Of a stretch of DNA of 64,000 nt, positions 1-10,600 are shown piece after piece. Every line of letters starts with the position of its first letter. Position 1 is the first letter of the stretch. Location of the stretch: contig NZ_JAFBCC010000001.1 of assembly GCF_016907495.1 (NCBI RefSeq), positions 1,922,001-1,986,000 on the forward strand, in the 5' to 3' direction. The notes under the pieces were generated by a model. The model saw only the letters and a program-made list of their open reading frames with translations. It searched no databases and had not been told where the DNA came from. Made by a program: the position numbers and the translations under genes. This stretch comes from Arthrobacter tumbae. Its GTDB lineage: Bacteria > Actinomycetota > Actinomycetes > Actinomycetales > Micrococcaceae.

Positions 1-12
1 GAAGACCCAGCG

Positions 13-837
13 TCACATGCGCTGGTAGCGGGACCGCACAATCATGAAGACGCCATAGGCAATCAGCCCCAGCGCAACGGCACCGAGGATCCACACCCCG
101 AAGGGCTGCTCCTGAAGTGATTTCAGTGCGCCGTCCAGCCCCGTGGACTCCTCCGGATTGTTCCGCACCGTTGCGATGACCAGAAGGATACCCAGCACTC
201 CCAGGGCGATCCCCTTGGCCACGTAACCTACGGTGCCCAGTATGGTGACGGCCTTGCCAGCCGAACCGGAGGGCTTGCCCGACAGATTCTCCTCGAACTT
301 CTGCGTGACGCCGCTGTAGACGAAGTACCCGCCAACCGCGAGGATACCGACGCCGGTTGCAAGGAGCAGTGCCGCTCCAACCGGGTTTGCCATCAGGGCG
401 GCGCTGGTGGACTGGGTGGATGAACCGCCGCCTCCTCCGCCCATTGCGTATTGTGCAAACGCGACACCGATCGCAGCGTAGACGACGGCCTTGCCGCCGT
501 TCTTCAGGCGGTAGGTGATCTTGTCCTTGCTGTTGAGACGCTTCGGCGGAAAGAGCACTTCGCTGAGCAGGAACAGCGCCAGAGCAGCGCAGCCGATGAA
601 ACACACCCACAACAGGATCCCACCGCCTGGAGTGCCGGCAAGGGAGGCCATCGCGCCGTTCTGGTCCGCGCTGCCTGACCCTCCCCGCGCGACTCCGAGG
701 GCGATGACGCCGATGAGGATGTGCAGCAGGCCTGCCGCGATATAACCTGCACGGGCAGCGATGATGAACGGCTTGGAATCGGAGGCGTCTTCGGCTCCGT
801 CTGCAGCCTTCCGCGCCTGTCGGCTCACTTCTCCCAT
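13..837 (-). CDS. DUF1206 multi-pass membrane protein
   Basis: Predicted integral membrane protein of 274 residues with about six hydrophobic helices arranged as three helix pairs, the pattern of DUF1206 proteins; the function of that family is unknown. The loop near the middle is very glycine/serine rich (GGGGGGSSTQ). I start at the ATG at 837 because AAGGAG lies 5 nt before it; a GTG two codons upstream is in frame but would overlap the ribosome binding site. It is divergent from the MmcQ-like gene at 896. No charged catalytic motif is visible, so no enzymatic role is proposed. Confidence 0.85.
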   Translation of the reverse strand: MGEVSRQARKAADGAEDASDSKPFIIAARAGYIAAGLLHILIGVIALGVARGGSGSADQNGAMASLAGTPGGGILLWVCFIGCAALALFLLSEVLFPPKRLNSKDKITYRLKNGGKAVVYAAIGVAFAQYAMGGGGGGSSTQSTSAALMANPVGAALLLATGVGILAVGGYFVYSGVTQKFEENLSGKPSGSAGKAVTILGTVGYVAKGIALGVLGILLVIATVRNNPEESTGLDGALKSLQEQPFGVWILGAVALGLIAYGVFMIVRSRYQRM

Positions 838-895
838 GTGCACTCCTTGATCGTGGTCCCTCTAGTGTGTCACCGCTTCGCTGTACGCTCACTAC

Positions 896-1291
896 GTGGA
901 TGCAGAACAGCTTCGGGCGGCGTGTCTGGCCTTTCCCGGCACGTTCGAGGACTTCCCGTTCGGCCCGGACGCCTCCGTTTTCAAGGTGCACGCTCCGGGC
1001 GGTCCGGCGAAGATGTTCGCACTCTCGGACTTCGGATCACCGGCCCTGTCCATCAGCCTCAAGTGCGAGCCTGACCTCGCCGAACAGCTGCGCGCTGCAC
1101 ACCCCGAGATCACCGGAGCCTGGCACATGAACAAGACCCATTGGAACGGCGTGGACTGCACCGGATCCCTTCCCGATGACATGCTCCGCGACATGATTGA
1201 GGACTCCTACGACCTCGTGGTGGCAGCACTCCCGAAGAAGGACCGCGACTCACTCGGCTGGTCCCGGCTGACACGGGGCAGCGATGCCTGA
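896..1291 (+). CDS. MmcQ/YjbR family protein
   Basis: A 131-residue protein matching the MmcQ/YjbR fold: the N-terminal stretch LRAACLAFPGTFEDFPFG and the later GAWHMNKTHWNGVDC segment are typical. Members are small CyaY-like domain proteins sometimes called DNA-binding; biochemical function is not established. Starts with GTG at 896; the hexamer TACGCT at 884-889 sits six bases upstream, suggesting a leaderless transcript, and no Shine-Dalgarno is visible. Its end overlaps the next gene by 8 nt, so the two are probably co-transcribed and translationally coupled. Confidence 0.85.
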   Translation: MDAEQLRAACLAFPGTFEDFPFGPDASVFKVHAPGGPAKMFALSDFGSPALSISLKCEPDLAEQLRAAHPEITGAWHMNKTHWNGVDCTGSLPDDMLRDMIEDSYDLVVAALPKKDRDSLGWSRLTRGSDA

Positions 1292-1874
1292 CATCACCCA
1301 CACAGCAATCGGCTGGACGCAGTCTGGCGCGTGGCCGGCAGGCTTCCGGCCTATGCGTCACCGTATCCGTGTGGGCACCGGGGAAGCGGCGTACCGCCGG
1401 TTGGCCGAGGGAATCCTCACCTTCGAACTCCACCGCCGCTCCAAACTGCGCATCACGGCGGAGCCGCGTGCCGCCGTCGGAGGCACCGTGGTGGTGGGGT
1501 TCGGAGCGGGCAACCTTCGCCTCCATGCGCCGTGCGAAGTGGTGTGGGTGGAGGAAGTGAACGCAACCAACGACGACGACGGCGCCCGCCTGAGCGGCGG
1601 CGCCCGTCGGGCCGGCTTTGCCTACGCCACCCTGCCGGGTCATCCGGAGACCGGCGAAGAGAGTTTTGTTGCCGTGCTGGATGCGGACGGCTCGGTGTTC
1701 TTTGAACTGCACGCCTACAGCCGGCATGCGAACTGGTTCTACCGTCTCGGTGCTCCCGTTGCACGCTTCTGTCAGGAACTCGCTACCCGCTGGTACCTCA
1801 ATGCTGCCCGCCAGCTGGCAGCGGAACCAGGGGAAGCAGCTTCAGGCCTGCTGCACCATCGGCAGGGTCAGTAG
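1284..1874 (+). CDS. DUF1990 family protein
   Basis: A 196-residue protein of the DUF1990 family, recognised from the central TVVVGFGAGNLRLHAPCEVVWV segment and the later FAYATLPGHPETGEESF motif characteristic of this family. Function unknown; the family has a lipocalin/SRPBCC-like beta-rich profile. It overlaps the upstream MmcQ-like gene by 8 nt, indicating coupled translation, and overlaps the convergent DUF1304 gene by 33 bp at its 3' end. No signal peptide or membrane segment, so probably cytosolic. Confidence 0.8.
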   Translation: MPDITHTAIGWTQSGAWPAGFRPMRHRIRVGTGEAAYRRLAEGILTFELHRRSKLRITAEPRAAVGGTVVVGFGAGNLRLHAPCEVVWVEEVNATNDDDGARLSGGARRAGFAYATLPGHPETGEESFVAVLDADGSVFFELHAYSRHANWFYRLGAPVARFCQELATRWYLNAARQLAAEPGEAASGLLHHRQGQ

Positions 1875-2228
1875 CGCGATCAGGGGAGGGGCACCCTGCA
1901 CCAGCGCGGCAATCCACAGCGTCCGGTTGGTCACCACAAGCACCACGGCCGCGAGCACCATCACTGCCAGCGCGAGAACGATCATGCCGTACCCGACCAG
2001 GGTGCCGGACAGGGCCAGGCCCACAATCACACCGGCAGCAAGGAAGAGGTTATAGAAGCCCTGGTTGAACGCCATGGGGCGGATGATGTCGGCGTGTTCC
2101 TGAGAGACGATCCCGAACTTTCGCCATGCGGACGGGTGGCGCCAACGCACACTCTCGAGCACAAAGATGTATACGTGCAACAGACCCGCAATCATGGCGA
2201 AAAGCGCACTGAACAGCGGAAATGTCAT
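1842..2228 (-). CDS. DUF1304 small membrane protein
   Basis: A 128-residue protein with four hydrophobic segments, matching DUF1304: N-terminal AGLLHVYIFVLESVRW, then NQGFYNLFLAAGVIVGL. Function is not known for the family; it is predicted to sit in the cytoplasmic membrane. TAGGGT at 2235-2240 on the minus strand lies six bases before the ATG, consistent with a leaderless transcript. Its last 33 bp overlap the end of the convergent DUF1990 gene. A strong inverted repeat separates it from purL. Confidence 0.85.
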   Translation of the reverse strand: MTFPLFSALFAMIAGLLHVYIFVLESVRWRHPSAWRKFGIVSQEHADIIRPMAFNQGFYNLFLAAGVIVGLALSGTLVGYGMIVLALAVMVLAAVVLVVTNRTLWIAALVQGAPPLIALLTLPMVQQA

Positions 2229-2278
2229 GGATCAACCCTATCTGCTGGGCTGCTCTCCCCATGGACAGTACACGTAAC

Positions 2279-2325
2279 GATATGGCAGAGCACCGGCGTG
2301 AAACACACCGGTGCCCTGCCATATC
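2279..2325 (-). terminator. strong hairpin downstream of purL
   Basis: Inverted repeat with arms GATATGGCAG...CTGCCATATC and inner arms GCACCGG/CCGGTGC, 18 nt after the purL stop. There is no T-run on either side, so it may act as a Rho-assisted terminator or mRNA-stabilising hairpin rather than a classical intrinsic terminator. Confidence 0.5.
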
Positions 2326-2342
2326 GGCCCTCGCCCGAAGGC

Positions 2343-4631
2343 TTACGCGAAGTGCTTCGGAAGCGTGGCTTGGTGTGCTTCTCTCAGTTCCGTCAGCGGG
2401 AGGGTGAAGTGACCCTGCACGTCGAGTGCCTCGCTCTCGACATCCACAACGCCGATCCGGGTGCGCGGGAAATTCCGTGCGGCGCACATGTCGTTGAACC
2501 GCACTTCCTCCGAGCGGGGGACGGAGACGACGGCGCGGGCCTGGCTCTCGCTGAACAGCGCGGTGAACGCGTCGATTCCGTCGCGCTCGCAGAGCTCGTC
2601 GATCGCGATCCGCGCGCCAACACCGAAGCGCAGTGCGGCCTCGGACAGCGCAGCGGCGAGCCCGCCCTCGGAGAGATCGTGTGCGGCATCGATCATGCCG
2701 TCGCGTGAGGAGTTGATGAGGATCGCCGCGAGCGTCTTTTCAGCGCCGAGATCCAGTGCCGGGGGCTGCCCGCCGAGGTGGCCGCGCAGGTTGGCCCACT
2801 CGGACCCGTCGAGCTCATTCCGGGTGGTGCCGAGCAGGTAGATGGCCTGCCCGTCCTCACGCCAGCCGGACGGGGTACGGCGGGCGACGTCGTCGAACAC
2901 GCCCAGCACGCCAACGACCGGCGTGGGGTGAATGGCCACGCCGCCGGTCTGGTTGTACAGCGAGACGTTGCCGCCCGTCACCGGTACGCCCAGTTCCTGG
3001 CAGGCGTCAGCGAGACCGCGAACCGACTCGGCAAACTGCCACATGACCTCGGGGTCCTCGGGAGATCCGAAGTTGAGGCAGTCAGTGACCGCCAGTGGCT
3101 TCGCACCGGAGGTAGCGACGTTGCGGTAGGCCTCGGCGAGAGCCAGGCGGGCGCCGTCGTAAGGGTTGAGATAGGAGTAGCGGCCGTTGGCGTCAGTAGA
3201 GAGCGCGATGCCGAGGCCGGTTTCCTCGTCGACGCGGACCACGCCGGCATCATCCGGCATGGCCAGGGCGGTGTTGCCCTGCACGTAGCGGTCGTACTGG
3301 TTGGTGATCCAGTCCTTGGAGCACATGTTCGGCGACGCCATGAGTTCCAGCACAGCACTGCGAAGATCCGCAGGAGGCTCGGCGCTGAAGGTGTCTGCCT
3401 GCACGCCGTCCTGCCACTCGGGGCGGGAGTACGGGCGTTCGTAGACCGGGCCGTCATGGGCAACGGTGCGGGGGTCGACGTCGACAATTTTCTCGCCGGC
3501 CCACTCGATGATCAGCCGTCCGGTGTCCGTGACCTCGCCCAGCCAGGAGTATTCGACGTTCCACTTGTCCATGATGGCCTCGAACGCGGCGACGTTTTCG
3601 GGAGTGACCACGGCCATCATGCGTTCCTGAGATTCCGACATGAGGATCTCGCCGGGAGTCAATGAGGGGTCGCGGAGCAGCACGCTGGTGAGTTCGACGT
3701 GCATGCCGCCGTCACCGTTCGAGGCCAGCTCGGAGGTGGCACAGGAGATTCCGGCGGCGCCGAGGTCCTGGATGCCCTCCACTACTGAGGCCTTGAACAG
3801 CTCAAGGCAGCACTCGATCAGCACCTTCTCGGCAAACGGGTCGCCGACCTGCACGGCAGGTCGCTTCGACGGCTTGGAGGAATCGAACGACTCCGATGCC
3901 AGCACCGAGGCGCCGCCGATGCCGTCGCCGCCCGTGCGCGCACCGAAGAGCACCACGCGGTTGCCGACGCCGGACGCGTTGGCCAACCGGATGTCCTCGT
4001 GGCGAAGCACGCCTACCGCGAGGGCATTGACCAGCGGGTTGCCCTGGTAGACGGAGTCAAACACCACCTCGCCGCCGATGTTCGGCAGGCCGAGCGAGTT
4101 ACCGTACCCGCCAATGCCGGACACGATGCCGTGCACCAGTCGCGGCGTGTCCGGGTGGTCGATCGCTCCGAACCGCAGCGGATCCATGACCGCCACAGGA
4201 CGGGCGCCCATCGAGATGATGTCGCGGACAATGCCGCCGACGCCGGTCGCCGCACCCTGGTAGGGCTCCACGAAAGAGGGGTGATTGTGGGATTCGACCT
4301 TGAAGGTCACCGCCCAGCCGTCGCCGATATCGACGACGCCGGCGTTCTCGCCGATCCCGACGAGGAGGTGCTCCTTCATGGCTTCGGTGACCTTGTCGCC
4401 GAACTGGCGCAGGTGCACCTTGGAGGACTTGTAGGAGCAGTGCTCGCTCCACATGACCGAGTACATGGCCAGTTCAGCAGCGGTCGGCCGGCGCCCGAGA
4501 ATCTCGACGACCCGCAGGTACTCGTTCTCCTTCAGGCCCAGTTCAGCCCAGGGGAGCGGCTGCTCAGGAGTCTGCTCGGCATGCGCGACCGTGTCGATAT
4601 TGAACTTCTTGGAGGTTGTCTCTGTGGTCAC
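2343..4631 (-). CDS. purL: phosphoribosylformylglycinamidine synthase subunit PurL
   Basis: ATP-dependent FGAM synthetase subunit of de novo purine synthesis: it converts FGAR plus ammonia (delivered by PurQ) to FGAM. At 762 residues it is the small PurL type that works with separate PurQ and PurS. Visible signatures are [15 protein letters not shown] near the N-terminus, the glycine-rich [16 protein letters not shown] motif, and [16 protein letters not shown]; two tandem AIRS-like halves are evident. It starts with a GTG that overlaps the purQ stop (GTGA), so translation is coupled. Last gene of purSQL; a hairpin follows. Confidence 0.98.
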   Translation of the reverse strand: MTTETTSKKFNIDTVAHAEQTPEQPLPWAELGLKENEYLRVVEILGRRPTAAELAMYSVMWSEHCSYKSSKVHLRQFGDKVTEAMKEHLLVGIGENAGVVDIGDGWAVTFKVESHNHPSFVEPYQGAATGVGGIVRDIISMGARPVAVMDPLRFGAIDHPDTPRLVHGIVSGIGGYGNSLGLPNIGGEVVFDSVYQGNPLVNALAVGVLRHEDIRLANASGVGNRVVLFGARTGGDGIGGASVLASESFDSSKPSKRPAVQVGDPFAEKVLIECCLELFKASVVEGIQDLGAAGISCATSELASNGDGGMHVELTSVLLRDPSLTPGEILMSESQERMMAVVTPENVAAFEAIMDKWNVEYSWLGEVTDTGRLIIEWAGEKIVDVDPRTVAHDGPVYERPYSRPEWQDGVQADTFSAEPPADLRSAVLELMASPNMCSKDWITNQYDRYVQGNTALAMPDDAGVVRVDEETGLGIALSTDANGRYSYLNPYDGARLALAEAYRNVATSGAKPLAVTDCLNFGSPEDPEVMWQFAESVRGLADACQELGVPVTGGNVSLYNQTGGVAIHPTPVVGVLGVFDDVARRTPSGWREDGQAIYLLGTTRNELDGSEWANLRGHLGGQPPALDLGAEKTLAAILINSSRDGMIDAAHDLSEGGLAAALSEAALRFGVGARIAIDELCERDGIDAFTALFSESQARAVVSVPRSEEVRFNDMCAARNFPRTRIGVVDVESEALDVQGHFTLPLTELREAHQATLPKHFA

Positions 4632-5404
4632 TTGTTAACCAGCTTCTGCAGTACCGAGGTGAAAATGCCGAGTCCATCCACGCCGCCGCGGACCTCAACC
4701 TCACCGAGAGCGGAGGAGTCAGGGCCGAAGCCCGCCTCCACCGCGTGCTCCGGGTGGGGCATGAGGCCTACGACGTTGCCGTGCTCATTGGTGATGCCGG
4801 CGATATCGCGGCGTGAGCCGTTGGGGTTGCCGCCCAGGTAGCGGAAGACCACGCGGCCCTCACCCTCAAGCTCATCAAGGGTGCGCTCGTCGGCAACGAA
4901 CTGGCCGTCCTGGTTCTTCAGTGGAACCACGATCTCGCTGCCCTCGGCGTAGGACGAGGTCCACGCCGTCGAGCTGTTCTCCACTTTCAGGCGCTGGTCC
5001 TTGCACAGGAAGTGCAGGTGGTTGTTCTTGACCATGGATCCGGGCAGCAGGTGTGCTTCGGTGAGCACCTGGAAGCCGTTGCAGATGCCCAGCACGGGCA
5101 GCGAACCGCCGGAGGCGGCCGCGGTGATCTGCTCCATCAGCGGGGCGAAACGCGAAATTGCGCCTGCGCGCAGGTAGTCACCGTAGGAGAAACCGCCGGG
5201 GATGATGACGGCGTCGACATCCTTGAGGTCATGGTCGCCGTGCCACAGCGCGACGCCGGTGCCTCCTGCGAGGCGGACTGCCCGGAGGGCATCGCGATCA
5301 TCGAGCGAACCGGGGAAGGTGACAACGCCGACGCGGACGCCGGAAAGTCCTGAATCCACGACCTCGGCATTCGAATGCCCGATCAGCGGAGTTTCGACGG
5401 TCAC
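4628..5404 (-). CDS. purQ: phosphoribosylformylglycinamidine synthase glutaminase subunit PurQ
   Basis: Class I glutamine amidotransferase subunit supplying ammonia to PurL. The nucleophile elbow LGICNG places the catalytic Cys at residue 108, and MPHPEH near the C-terminus supplies the His/Glu (about H217, E219). [13 protein letters not shown] and [16 protein letters not shown] are typical of PurQ. At 258 residues it is slightly longer than usual because of an N-terminal extension of about 20 residues before [10 protein letters not shown]. Both ends overlap neighbours by GTGA junctions, giving a tightly coupled purS-purQ-purL operon. Confidence 0.97.
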   Translation of the reverse strand: MTVETPLIGHSNAEVVDSGLSGVRVGVVTFPGSLDDRDALRAVRLAGGTGVALWHGDHDLKDVDAVIIPGGFSYGDYLRAGAISRFAPLMEQITAAASGGSLPVLGICNGFQVLTEAHLLPGSMVKNNHLHFLCKDQRLKVENSSTAWTSSYAEGSEIVVPLKNQDGQFVADERTLDELEGEGRVVFRYLGGNPNGSRRDIAGITNEHGNVVGLMPHPEHAVEAGFGPDSSALGEVEVRGGVDGLGIFTSVLQKLVNK

Positions 5405-5658
5405 TGTGCGTCCTCGATGACCTCGACGCGCGTCACGTCCTCGATCACGGGATTTGAAAGCAGGGTAGCCGCGGCGTTGCGGGCGGCTTCCAGTACTTCT
5501 TCCGTAACATCGCCTTCAACGGTCAACTCGAACCGCTTTCCCTGCCGCACTTCAGCGAAGCCGGTGAACCCGAGACGGGGAAGGGCGCCGGCTATGGCCT
5601 TGCCCTGCGGATCGAGGATTTCAGGTTTGGGCATGACGTCAACAACGATCCGGGGCAT
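5401..5658 (-). CDS. purS: phosphoribosylformylglycinamidine synthase subunit PurS
   Basis: Small accessory subunit that forms the PurSQL complex and helps transfer ammonia from PurQ to PurL. About 85 residues, beginning [20 protein letters not shown] and containing [10 protein letters not shown], which are hallmark PurS sequences. I use the ATG at 5658, which has AGGAG about 7 nt upstream; an upstream in-frame start would add nine residues not found in the family. First gene of the operon, with a stop codon overlapping the purQ start. Confidence 0.95.
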   Translation of the reverse strand: MPRIVVDVMPKPEILDPQGKAIAGALPRLGFTGFAEVRQGKRFELTVEGDVTEEVLEAARNAAATLLSNPVIEDVTRVEVIEDAQ

Positions 5659-5779
5659 CCGGCAACTCCTGTGAAGTGTGGGCACTGCGAAAATGCGGTT
5701 AAATGCAGATGCCCGACGGGTGCCGTCTCACGCTTGGAGGTCCACAGCCTGTTCCAGCGCTCCGCGAGCTTGCCAGCCC

Positions 5780-5785
5780 ATTCTA
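5780..5785 (-). promoter_or_regulatory. candidate -10 element for purSQL
   Basis: TAGAAT on the minus strand about 120 nt before the purS ATG, inside the only sizeable gap upstream of the operon. No convincing -35 hexamer accompanies it, so this is tentative. Confidence 0.25.
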
Positions 5786-5830
5786 CCGGCCGAACCTACC
5801 GGGCCGGAACTCGGGCCCGTCAGCCCGGGA

Positions 5831-6412
5831 CTACTGTGCGCCGGCAGCGCCGAGAATCGTTTCGAGGGCATTCCACCGGGCAATCTCACACCCGTCAGTG
5901 GCAGCAAAGGACGCATAGACGCGGTGTCCGTCGACGGTGCCCTTGACGGTTGCCGTCTGCGGGCCGCCGTACTGCTGGGTGCACATCTGGTTGGGATCCG
6001 GCTGCGCGTTGAAGAAGGCAGCGCCCAGGCGTTTGACTGCCGCACACGCGGCCTCCGGGTTGGGCACCGTAGTGGTTTCGCCGATGCCGTCCGGAGTGCA
6101 TTCGAGTAAGTACTCGGTTGGCTGCGACTCGGGGGTGGGCTTGATGCTGATGGCCAGCATGGCGGTACCGACAGCGTCAGGATCCGACGGCAGGCTGGGT
6201 GTGGGCTTTGGTGAATCTGCTGGCATGCTGCTCTCCGTGGCTGTTGGCGACGAGGACGGTTCCACTGATTCGGTGCTGGTCGACGTGGGAGGGGCGGCGG
6301 TCAGTTCGGTACCGGGAACACCAGCTGCGCCGCATCCTGCCACGACCGCCGAAAGCGCAGTCGCGGTGAGGGCGCAGGCAATCCTGACGGCAGTGCCGTG
6401 TGCCAGTCCCAT
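5831..6412 (-). CDS. lipoprotein with subtilisin inhibitor (SSI)-like domain
   Basis: A 193-residue secreted lipoprotein: basic N-terminus, hydrophobic core and lipobox VVAGC with Cys27, then a Ser/Thr/Pro-rich linker (about residues 35-75). The C-terminal part resembles Streptomyces subtilisin inhibitor: LLECTPDG, EAACAAV, MCTQQYGGPQTATVKG and TDGCEIARW give four cysteines spaced as in SSI, with the reactive loop C-T-Q-Q-Y (P1 probably Gln). SSI proteins inhibit subtilases; here the inhibitor would be tethered to the membrane. RBS AGGAGG lies 6 nt before the ATG. It lies about 1.2 kb from a secreted S8 protease gene. Domain call is from motif spacing, not a search. Confidence 0.7.
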   Translation of the reverse strand: MGLAHGTAVRIACALTATALSAVVAGCGAAGVPGTELTAAPPTSTSTESVEPSSSPTATESSMPADSPKPTPSLPSDPDAVGTAMLAISIKPTPESQPTEYLLECTPDGIGETTTVPNPEAACAAVKRLGAAFFNAQPDPNQMCTQQYGGPQTATVKGTVDGHRVYASFAATDGCEIARWNALETILGAAGAQ

Positions 6413-6464
6413 GGGAAACCTCCTTGTTACCCTCGATGCACCTGTCGGCAGGTTGGCCCCGCGC

Positions 6465-7391
6465 TCAGCGCCCGACGCCGGGTTGGAACCCCGGCTGAAG
6501 TTGATTGATGTACTCGCTTAACTGTGCACGCTTTAGCTGGGATTCAGCCGAGAACTCACGTTGCGCCCGCACATAGTCTGCCCGACCCGCAGCCGTTTCG
6601 ATGGCGATCGGAGAGTAGCCCCACTCGGCGAGATCGTAGGGAGATGCCTTCATATCCATGATGCGGATCCGCCAGGCGAGTTCGAAGCAGTCCATCACGA
6701 GCTCGCTCGGAAGCGCAGGCACCAGCTTGTAGGCCCACTTGTAGAGGTCCATGTTCGCGTGCAGGCAGCCGGGCTGTTCGAGGGTCCGCTGCGTTGTGCG
6801 GGTCGGCTGAAGTTCGTTCAGCGAAACCGCCTGAGGTGCGTAGAAGCGGAAGGCGTCGAAGTGGGTACACCGGATGCGGTTCGCCTCGACCACCGCGTCC
6901 GTCCCGGTGGAACCAAGCCGGAGGTCCAGGTACTCGTGCCGGATCGAGTTGTCCTCCGACTTGTACGCCATGGCCCACTCATGCAGTCCGAAACAGCCAA
7001 GCTGCGCAGGTCGGGCAGCCGTTCCGGACAGGATGATCCCCGCGAAGTTCACCGCCTCGCGCCGCGCATCCAGGAAAGCGGCGAGATCCACGGTGACTGC
7101 GCCGTCGTCGTCGTTCAGTTCCAGCTGCTGCCGCTCCTCGACCGTGAGTGTGCGGTAGAACTTCCAGCCGGCGCGTTCGACGGCGGCCGGTCCGGTCAGG
7201 ACCGTATGCGCTCCCGGATGCCACCGCAGCAGCTGGGCGGGCTTCTGGGTGTAGTAGGTGAAGAGGAAATCCTCCACCGGGTGCTTGCGCTGCTGCGCGC
7301 GGCGACGCAGGTACGGCTCCGTGTAGGCGCGTGCGCGCTCGGCGTGGGCGAGCGCACGGGGCTCCCACTCATCCGGGGCAAGGACAGTCAC
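6465..7391 (-). CDS. putative 3-methyladenine DNA glycosylase-type protein
   Basis: A 308-residue cytosolic protein with the conserved actinobacterial opening HPVEDFLFTYYTQKPAQLLRWHPG and later LGCFGLHEWAMAYKSEDN and RCTHFDAFRFYAPQA. Homologues are often annotated as 3-methyladenine DNA glycosylase, but I see no helix-hairpin-helix or other standard glycosylase motif, so the activity is uncertain. I choose the GTG at 7391, preceded by GGGAGG with six bases between; a more distal TTG would lie before this ribosome binding site. No operon partner is obvious. Confidence 0.55.
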   Translation of the reverse strand: MTVLAPDEWEPRALAHAERARAYTEPYLRRRAQQRKHPVEDFLFTYYTQKPAQLLRWHPGAHTVLTGPAAVERAGWKFYRTLTVEERQQLELNDDDGAVTVDLAAFLDARREAVNFAGIILSGTAARPAQLGCFGLHEWAMAYKSEDNSIRHEYLDLRLGSTGTDAVVEANRIRCTHFDAFRFYAPQAVSLNELQPTRTTQRTLEQPGCLHANMDLYKWAYKLVPALPSELVMDCFELAWRIRIMDMKASPYDLAEWGYSPIAIETAAGRADYVRAQREFSAESQLKRAQLSEYINQLQPGFQPGVGR

Positions 7392-7574
7392 AGGCACCCT
7401 CCCATTATCACCTGATGTCCTCAAGCAACGGTTCTATATCATTCCTGCTGACCGAAGTGAATGAACGAACGTTATGAAATCCCGATTTTGCTCGAAGTCT
7501 CTGTTTACCGGCAGGTTCTGCTCAGGATGGCGACCAGAGGACGTTACTCGGGGGTAGCCTATGTGAGGCTCGGT

Positions 7575-7590
7575 TGTGACTCAGGGCACA
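7575..7590 (+). promoter_or_regulatory. CRP/GlxR-like operator upstream of subtilase gene
   Basis: TGTGACTCAGGGCACA matches the palindrome TGTGA-N6-TCACA with one mismatch, and lies 65 bp before the start of the S8 peptidase. A similar site precedes the second subtilase (39260-39275). Confidence 0.45.
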
Positions 7591-7654
7591 GCCCCACACC
7601 AGCTGCTTTCAGCCCGGCAGGTCCGGGCGCGTTCTCGATGAAAGGTACCCTCGC

Positions 7655-10600
7655 GTGAAAGACCCCCAACACAGGAATCCGCGGGCAGGTGGATTGCGTG
7701 GAGCTACAGCTCTCGTCCTTGGCCTCCCACTGATTCTTGGCTCCATGACAGCGGTACCCGCCGCTGCAGCACCTGCTGGTCCTACTGCTACCCAGCAGAT
7801 CCAGCCGGTCAAGAAAGTGGATCCCAGCAACTACCCGGACGGCCGCTACATCGTTGTGCTCAATGAAGAGCCTGCGGCAACATACGACGGCGGTGTGCCC
7901 GGCATCGAAGCCACCAAGCCGGGGAAGGGTGAGAAGCTCACCGGCAAGAAGGACTTCCAGAAGTACACGAAGCACCTCGAGCAGAAGCAGCAGGCTGTGG
8001 CCGCCGAGGAGGGCGTCGAAATCAACCGCTCCTTCGCCGCGGCGCTCAACGGCTTCAGCGCCGAGCTGACGTCGGAGCAGGCGGTTGAACTCGCCAAGGA
8101 TTCGAACGTCCGCATGGTCGCTCCTGACGTTGAAAACGCGCCGGACGACTACTCAAGCATGGACATCCTTGAGCTCCGCGGTAAAAAGGGAGCCTGGAAG
8201 ACCCAGTTCGGCGGTGAGGAGAACGCCGGGGCCGGTACCGTTGTCGGCGTCATCGACACCGGGTACGCGCCGGACAGCGCGTTCTTCGCCGGCGAGGAAG
8301 TGCAGCCGCTCAAGGGCAATGCGAAGCCAAAGGTCGGCGTTCCGTATCTCAACGCCGATGGCCAGATCGCCATGCTGAAGGCAGACGGCTCAATCTTCCT
8401 CGGTGAGTGCCAGGCAGGCGAAGGTTTCACCGGCGAGGAGTGCAACTCCAAGGTCCTCGCGGCACAGTACTTCGCAGACGACTTCATCCGGTTCGTTGAC
8501 GAAGAGAATCGTGCACCGGAGGAACTTCTCTCCCCGGTGGACGTCGACACCCACGGAACCCACACGGCCAGCACCGCCGCGGGCAACAGCGGCGTCACGC
8601 AGACCGTCGACGGCCGCGACTTCGGTGTGTCTGCGGGCGTAGCTCCTGCGGCCAAGCTGTCGGTCTACAAGGTCTGCTGGGCTGATGACGATGCGGCAAC
8701 CGGCGGTTGCTACTCATCTTCTTCCGTCGCTGCCATCAATCAGGCGATCCTCGACGGCGTTGATGTACTGAACTACTCGATTTCGGGCAGTGCAACCACC
8801 ACCACCGATCCTGTATCGCTGGCATTCCTTTCCGCAGCTTCCGCAGGCGTCTTCGTGGCAGCCTCGGCCGGCAACTCCGGCCCGACCGCCAGCACCGTCA
8901 ACCACGGAGCGCCCTGGGTGACCACCGTTGCAGCGAGCACCTTCAGCCACGCGCTTCAGGGCACTGCCGAGTTCTCCGACGGGACCAAGTTCCGCGGCGC
9001 CAGCATTATGAACGCCGGCGTCCCCGCAAGCCCGGTGGTTCTCAGCACCGACGCGGCTGCAGCAGGCGGGGTCAGCCCTGACCTGTGTGGCCCCGACTCG
9101 CTCGACCCCGCACTGGTGACCGGCAAGATCGTTGTCTGTGACCGCGGCGTCTTTGATCGCGTTGCCAAGTCCGCTGAAGTTCTCCGTGCAGGCGGCATCG
9201 GCATGATCCTGGTCAACCTCACCGATTCCTCCATGGACACGGACAAGCACTCGGTACCCACCGTGCACGTCAATGCTCCCCAGAGCCTCGCGCTCAAGGA
9301 CAAGGTTGCGGCCAACCCAGACATCAAGGTTGCGCTGGTACCCGAGGACACCACCGGAGAACCGTTGCCTCCTGTCCCGCAGATCGCAGGCTTCTCCTCA
9401 CGCGGTCCGCTGCTCGCCACCGGCTCGGACCTCCTGAAGCCGGACATCGCCGCTCCCGGCGTTGCTGTTCTCGCAGGTGTTTCCCCCATCGGTACCGGCG
9501 GCGACGAGTTCGGATTCCTTTCCGGAACCTCGATGGCTTCTCCGCATGTTGCAGGTGTCGGCGCGCTTATCCTCGCCGAGAACGCGCAGTGGTCGCCCGC
9601 CGCGGTCAAGTCCGCGATGATGACCACCGCTACCCCTGTCAAGAACTCGGAAGGCGGCGTTGACGGCGACGTCTTCGCAACCGGTGCAGGCCAGGTGGAC
9701 CCCACCAGCGTGCTCAATCCAGGCCTGATCTACGACGCCGGTATTCGCGAATACCTGCAGTTTGTCGAGGGAACCGGCTACGCGGACGTCGATGGCCTCG
9801 AGGGCATCGACGCCAAAGACATGAACGTTCCGTCCTTCGCCGTCGGTAACCTGACCGGCAAGGTCACCGTCACCCGTACGGTCACCGGTGTGAAGCCGGG
9901 CACCTACACCGCATCAGCCAATGTGCCCGGTGTGAACGTGACGGTTTCCCCATCGGTCCTGAAGTTCGCCAAGCCGGGCGAAACCCAGACCTTCACGGTG
10001 ACGTTCGAGAATGAGAGTGCAGCCCTCGGCCAGTTCGCAAAGGGCTCACTGACCTGGCAGAGCAAGAAGGAATCGGTAACCTCGCCGGTTGCAGTGCGAC
10101 CACAGTCGGTAGAGGCCCCCTCTGAGGTGTCCTTCACCTCCGAGGGCCCTGACGGCAGCGGACAGATTCCCGTAACCTCAGGCTCGAACGCCCCGATAGC
10201 CATGGAGCTTCTCGGTCTGTCCAAGGCAACCAGTGAAGACTTCTCACTGGTCCCGAATGGCGGAGGACTGTCCCTCTCAACGAACGCGTCAAACTACGTG
10301 ACCAACCTGACTATCCCTCAGGGCACCCCGTTTGCGAAGCTGTCCGTTGTCTCTGCCGATCCGACTGCGGACTTCGACTTCTTCGTGGTCAACTCCCGCA
10401 ATCAGATTGTTTATCAAGCAGCTACCGGCTCGGCAAGTGAGAGCCTGAACCTGCAGAATCCGACTCCGGGTACCTACAGGGTGATCGTCAACCTCTTCGC
10501 AAGCCCCGATGGTCGGGCAACTGCCGGAACCTTCGATGCTGCGATCCTCGGCGCCGACGCAGGAAACGCCTCGCTCACGCCCAATCCGCTTGAGCTGGCC

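Noticed and set aside
3999..4841. Plus-strand frame opposite purL and purQ
   Set aside because: Antisense to an operon with conserved enzymes.
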